From: Rachycentron canadum
Taxonomy: Eukaryota > Chordata > Actinopteri > Carangiformes > Rachycentridae
NCBI GenBank assembly: GCA_038496675.1
Contig: CM076669.1
Span: 8,725,924 to 8,789,923, forward strand
Direction of reading: 5' to 3'
Length of the DNA stretch: 64,000 nucleotides
The notes under the pieces are model-generated. The model saw only the letters and a list, made by a program, of their open reading frames with translations. It was not told the origin of the DNA and ran no database searches. Shown here piece by piece: positions 58,423 to 64,000 of the stretch. Position numbers and translations under genes: made by a program. Within the stretch, counting starts at the first letter, position 1. Each line of letters starts with the position of its first letter.

Positions 58423-59474
58423 CTGCAGCAACCAAAGGGGGGGCGGGGGGGAACACACACATTAGACAGTAATATTGTACACTACAGCGAGTGGCCGAGG
58501 CAGATTACTGTGTATAGTCAGACTGCAGCAGCAGGAGCTTTGTATTTCCAAAGAGGAGGTGGTGACAAGTGCAGGTCAATAAAACACTGAAGCAAACTTT
58601 TCATATTACATTCTCAGTATTTAGCTGAAAGCATGCAAACACTATTACATTATGTGACTTCAAATCAGTTTCCCCAGCAAACTGTAAATCACCCCTATAT
58701 TATTTCAAAAACAAAGGTGTTTCACTGTGAAAACTGTGGCACTCAACCACAATTCACAATATTGTTAAGATGTTAAGGCTATTTTATGTCATTATTTTAA
58801 TATTATCATTATTATTATCATTATTGTTATTAATGAAGTAGGGTTATTATAGAGCCTGATTGCCCCCACTGTTGTGAGAGGGGTGGCCCAACCTTGTTAA
58901 ATTGCCCCTCGATAGCCCTGACATCCTCTTGGACCTTTCGATTACAATCAAAACACGCTTTATATTTTTGTCAGTTGTCTTCTTGGTATATGTACAGAAT
59001 AGTTTGGTCGAAAGATTGGAGTTAAGTCTGGAAAAAAATTGACATGTCTTGGCAAAGCAGACATGAGAGGTCATCTGCTGATGAATCAGTAGTGATGGAA
59101 GACATGCTTTTCCATTAATTTCCTCTCTTATTTAACTGGTACTAAAAGTGCATTTCATGAATAAACAAAGTGTCACTAACATTATGTACTTAAATAGGTT
59201 GTTCTTAGATTCAGTACATCTACCATTGTAGCCTTGACTGACAAGTTCTAGCGTAAAGTATCAATGTTTTTATAATTAATATGAATTTAATATTGTTTGA
59301 TAGCAATACAGGCCAGGGGAGCTTCTGAGAGTTCAGAAAGAGAGAAAAGAACATGTTAATCATCACTAGATGGTGTGTGTGTGTGTGTGTATACGAGTGA
59401 GTGTTGGTGGTTTCTGCTCCACTGGTGTGACTCAACAGACTGTTTGCTGCTCTTCACTTGGCTGACAGAGCATT

Positions 59475-59476
<2 letters not shown>

Positions 59477-59533
<57 letters not shown>

Positions 59534-59534
59534 N

Positions 59535-59581
<47 letters not shown>
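59477..59581. repeat. (GT)n microsatellite, 105 bases
   Basis: Longest dinucleotide array in the window, broken by one N at 59534 that probably marks an unresolved length. Confidence 0.97.
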
Positions 59582-59582
<1 letters not shown>

Positions 59583-60173
59583 GAACCCGTCTCCTATACC
59601 CTTGGCCATCAACGGTGTCTTTGTGTGTGTGCATGTGCGTGTGTGCACAGTACGTGCAGCATGTGGCCTGCATGCTATACTCTCGGCTGATCAGGATGTG
59701 TGTGTGTATGTGTTGGCCAGATCCTTGGCTGCACGCCTCTAGTGAGTCACCACTTGACAACAAGGCAGAGATAAAAAGAGGCAGAGGGAGAAGAGAGCGA
59801 GGATACAGAAAAAAAGAGGGGAAGAGAGACAGATGGAGAGGCATGAGGAGAAAGAGAGAAAGTTTAGTAAGAGAAGAAACAAATGTAGGAGACACAGAAA
59901 GGACAGACAGAGGGAAAGAAATGAGGGATTGAGGACATGGCTGAGGTAGGGAGGGGACAATTGAGTAAGAGACATCAGATAAGAATAAATAAAAGCAAGA
60001 GATGTTAAAGAGGCAAGAGGAGGCGAGAGGGAGTGTGACAAGGAGGGAGGAAGAGAGATGAGGGCGGGTTAAAGAGGATGGGAGGGGGGAGGTTAAAGTA
60101 ATGTAGTTAGAGTGATGAAGACAGGAACAATGAGTTGGAAAAAGACTAAGGGGGACAGGCTTGGCAGCTCCCA

Positions 60174-60197
60174 GGTGTCCTTGAGCAAGGCATTAAA
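60174..60197. repeat. possible retroposon fragment
   Basis: TGTCCTTGAGCAAGGCATTA resembles a motif (TGTCCTTGAGCAAGRCACTTAA) that recurs in teleost interspersed repeats. Only this core is recognisable. Confidence 0.35.
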
Positions 60198-63100
60198 TCT
60201 CAAAACGGATGCTCAGAGGCCAGTCATGCAAGACCCAGCAGTGCTCAGGTGTGTGTGTGTGTTGCAGCTACTTCCCCCAGGGTGTTGTTGTTAATAGGGA
60301 AATGTTCTCAGTGCAGTTTTGCAGTTATTTATATGGGCTGGGTAATGAGTAGAGATTGACCATAAAAACAGGATTATGGGGGTCAATGACAGTGAAATGT
60401 TCTTTTAAAGTTGAGATCAAAATAACAACTCATCGTCACAGGCAGGATTAAGTGACACAGCTAATTATAGTTCTTCATAATCAGCTTTGATCACTGTCAT
60501 GTTTGTAATGTATTGAAAAATTCCAACATTTGAGATCAAGCATATACTTTTTACTATGTTAGCTGTGCTGCAAATAAAGATTATTACATTACTGATTATG
60601 ATCTATTGATTAACCATTAATACTATTGACCACAACACCTACTAAATAATATACTATATTTTTTTGTCTATGAAATTGGAAAATAGTTTAATATTCTTGC
60701 TGCATTGTCAAGGAGCCCAAAGTGACTGTAAAACCTCAAACTGTTCAACTACAATGATCTAAAGAAAAGAAAAGCAGCAAATTTCCACACTTAAGAGAAT
60801 AGAGCCAGCAAAGTTTGCAGGTTAAAAATCAATAAATAATCAAATCGACTAAATAATAATAGTTGTTATTACTAGGTGGATGAAGCAACCTGTCTACGCT
60901 GGAGATGTGATGTAAATAACTGTTTATCTGTACTTATTAGCAAACTGAATCAGGTTATCACAGGCAGACAAAGCCACACAGCTCTGTGTGTGTGTTCACA
61001 TTACTTTACTCCATCAGTGCCCTGACAGTCATCAGTGTAATATCCTCATAAGATGATAATGAATAGACGCTTGAAATACTCATTCCACACATATAAACAC
61101 AACTTTAAATAGTCTGGCTGAGTCAATGACCTAGATACTAGGAGGAAAATGTGCTTGTGTGGATTTAAATGCCTTCATGCTTACAAGTATTTGTGCCTTT
61201 CCACCATATTTTTCAGCTAGTGTGTGTATTTGTGAGTGTATATGTTCATCCTTGTGCATACTTAGAGAGGCTTGTGCTTGTGTCTATGCTCTCTGCCTTA
61301 GTGTGTATTTGTGAGCTTACACATGCATAATTTAATTGCAGAATAACCCCCACGTTCTTTGCAAAGAAAAAAAGTCTGACTATCACAGGAAGAGTATTAG
61401 GAGACACTACCTCTGCCTGAAATAAACACATAAATTTAACAATCACACATGCACACAGATACAGACACATACACAGAAGGTATCTATATTAAGTGAAGGC
61501 AAACAGAAGGAAACAGGAAATGTGACAGACTTCCTCTGAGCGGTACTCTTAAAGATGCTCCAAGCCTTCCTCATCTCTGTGTACGTGCATTTAAACACAC
61601 CTCAGGGGTAAATATGTGAAAATAACTGACCAACTTTGTATTAACTCTTTTCTGTTAAAGCTCAACTTTATAATAAACTTTTTAAGACAAAAAAACATAA
61701 GACAACAAATAAACACTTTGACGACAAACGAGAATAAAAAAGGTAAATACTTTTTTTCCCTGTAACATTATCTAAATTTACTGCGGCTCATTTGCTATTC
61801 CAGGTCCACAAAAATCACAAGATTAAAAAGCAGGCATTATTATATATAATTATCATAACTGTCATCTTTCCCCTGCTGTCACTTTCTTTGGCTAAAAGCA
61901 GTATATTTTTAACAGATCATCTCTCTCTCTCTTGCTGCTTTCCACTTGCAGATTATCCATTTTTCTCTTGTCTGTCAGCATTTCCATCTCCTCCTCTCCC
62001 TTTTTCTCTGATAATACTTGCATCCCCACTGGAAAGTCTATTAGATCAATCCTTTCTCTTTCCTGCTCTCTTTTCCGTCTCTGGTTCACCCACTTGTTAA
62101 TTCTATAACAAGTTTTCCTTCCTGTCCTGTCAACTCATCTCTCACTCTCTCTCTCTTTCTCTCTAATGGAGTTTATGTCAGGACACAATGCTACTCTTTC
62201 TGACCTCTGCACGCCTGTCTGCTTCTTCCTCTCTTTGCCATGTGTCTATCTTTCTAACTTATTATGCCCATTCAGTCTCTAGAGTGTTAAGTCTATTAGT
62301 CTATTACTGTGCCTGCGTCACAACAAAGCTTCTGGCTGCTGACTGGTGCCTCAAACACAATCGCACACACTTTTCTTACATAATCTCTCCCTTGGCTCAC
62401 CCACAAAGAGAGGCATGTGAATACACAAACACATTCTGAATTAAAAGTAATGTAATGGCTGCTTTCTGCCTTATTTGTTCCTTGACAGAGTTGACTCCAG
62501 GACAGGTGACTCCAGGTGCCGCATCTTTGTCATTGTTGTAAAGCTCAAGTGTCTAATGCAATAACAAAGTATAGGCTTGATTTGCTAACACTGTTACAGA
62601 TCATCTGGAGGCCAAATGCACAGATGCTGCCTCCAGGTTAGAGCAAGTGAAGGAGGCTGGAGCTGGAGTCAGATAAGATGAAGTCAACAAATAACTATCT
62701 GAGTAACGATCTTAAGCCTTGAGACAGGACACAGCAAACGAAATGAAACGGATTTTGTTAAATGGAGAGCACAGGAGGAAGCTCAAGGGGATTTTCCAGA
62801 GAAGCATGCTAGCTAATATTTTGCATGAAGATTTAGTTCATTCTTCTGTTTCTTCTGACCTTTAGCTCCTTGTATCTATCAATAAAATGTTTAAAACAAA
62901 ATCTAATTATTGATCACAAAATCCTAATTCCTGATGAATACTCCGTCTTTAATGAGTTATATATAAATAATCAATGTTTCATGCAAGAATTCATTCATAG
63001 TATAAATGTTTGGGGTTTTTTTTCCAAAGATTTTAAAACTTTGGGTTTCGGTCAAACTGGGTAAGGCAAATATTGTTCTTTTTTCCCTTCATCTTTTTAT

Positions 63101-63955
63101 TTTTGGACAACATGGTTAAGATGACTAATCTGTTGATAAAACATTTCATAATATATGTATTAATGAAATGCTTAGTGCTTAGGTGCCTCCATGGGACCAG
63201 ACTCAGATCTGATGCAATATTATATTGCATCAAAACCTGTTGAATCATTGTACTAAGGAAAACTGCAATGCCACTTTATGAACTCTAAAAGAAAAGCTAA
63301 GATTAACAACAGAATCCATATTAGTGATTCAAATTTATCTGTTAAATAATCAACAGACTACATTTGTTTTTCCAGTCCTTTCACTACACATGCTGGCAGT
63401 TTACATGTGCAGTATTGTTGTAAATGCTCTTATGTGGCCATGAGTGCGCACACAAGCACAATGTGAGCACAGTTAAATACAACAAACCGCAGCCTGTTCC
63501 TTGGCTTTGTATTAATCTTCTGATGCCGTAACTACATTATTACACTCAGTTACTAAACAGGAAAGACCAAATTACCCCACTGTCCAAGCACATCATATAT
63601 TGTCTGGCAGACTGTACTTGCTGAGAAAAATGGGAGTGCTGTAATCTCTCATAATCCTCACCAGCAGTGAAAATGCCTTCAGTCAGGTGCTGAATACAAA
63701 ATACTTATAGGATTTTGAACATCAAAAACATAGTCACACAAACAGTTCTTTATCAGCGGACGTTACACATGGCAGACCTATTGCAAACCGGAAAAAAAAA
63801 CACTGCAAACAGCAGAAATTATTTTTTTCTTTTCCTTTCACTTTAACACATGTATGCACACACACCAAAAAACAGCAGTGAGCAAAACACAAAAGCAGAA
63901 ACATAAAATGTGCACGATAAGCCATTAGTTGTGTGCACACCTGGGCGTGTGTGTT

Positions 63956-63958
<3 letters not shown>

Positions 63959-63990
<32 letters not shown>
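63959..63990. repeat. (AT)n microsatellite
   Basis: About 16 AT units at the right edge of the window. Confidence 0.95.
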
Positions 63991-63992
<2 letters not shown>

Positions 63993-64000
63993 CACACACA

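Larger units (their letters stand above)
58423..64000 (-). other. rsbn1l intron running off the window
   Basis: At least 5.6 kb upstream of exon 58422-58285 with no recognised exon. It holds (TG)n at 59477-59581 with a single N at 59534, a purine-rich tract at about 59757-60100, a short SINE-like motif at 60174-60197 and (AT)n at 63959-63990. Open frames over the TG tract (Cys/Val repeats) are artefacts. Confidence 0.7.

Noticed and set aside
59375..59932. 185-aa plus-strand open frame rich in Cys-Val
   Set aside because: It is the translation of the (GT)n array and the following purine-rich tract, including an N; no protein signal.

Overview
This is a vertebrate nuclear genomic window, almost certainly from a ray-finned (teleost) fish. 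The evidence is split genes with GT-AG introns, four proteins that are recognisably vertebrate orthologues, very dense CA/TG microsatellites, and fragments of dispersed repeats common in teleosts (23271-23320, 52017-52048). There are no operons, no CRISPR arrays and no recognisable RNA genes.

Four genes were reconstructed exon by exon, with reading phase checked across every junction. (1) adipor2 (+): the last six coding exons, 1-2903, then a 3'UTR of about 2.3 kb. The window opens inside an exon, so roughly 90 N-terminal residues lie upstream. (2) phtf2 (-): the complete coding region in 19 exons from 29650 down to 8338 (762 codons plus stop), with non-coding 5' exons probably reaching 41.3 kb. 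It lies tail-to-tail with adipor2. (3) tmem60 (+): complete, two coding exons, 41973-42675, 133 aa, head-to-head with phtf2 across a GC-rich presumed bidirectional promoter near 40.6-41.6 kb. (4) rsbn1l (-): the last five coding exons, 58422 down to about 48350. Its N-terminal exons lie beyond 64000, and its last exon is interrupted by a 377-base assembly gap at 48490-48866.

The order phtf2 - tmem60 - rsbn1l, with tmem60 on the opposite strand, matches human 7q11.23 as I recall it. adipor2 (human 12p13) is a fish-side neighbour. The four proteins do not form one pathway: an adiponectin receptor/ceramidase-fold membrane protein, an ER multipass protein of unclear function, a small four-helix membrane protein, and a JmjC-like chromatin protein.

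No unknown multi-gene system was found. The points most worth a second look are the very long low-complexity C-terminal tail of Rsbn1l and its unresolved frame across the gap, microsatellites abutting splice sites in three genes, a hAT-like MITE with perfect 13-bp ends, and a strong 16-bp perfect hairpin near 46.9 kb. Exon coordinates are confident. UTR ends, promoters and repeat family names are inference.
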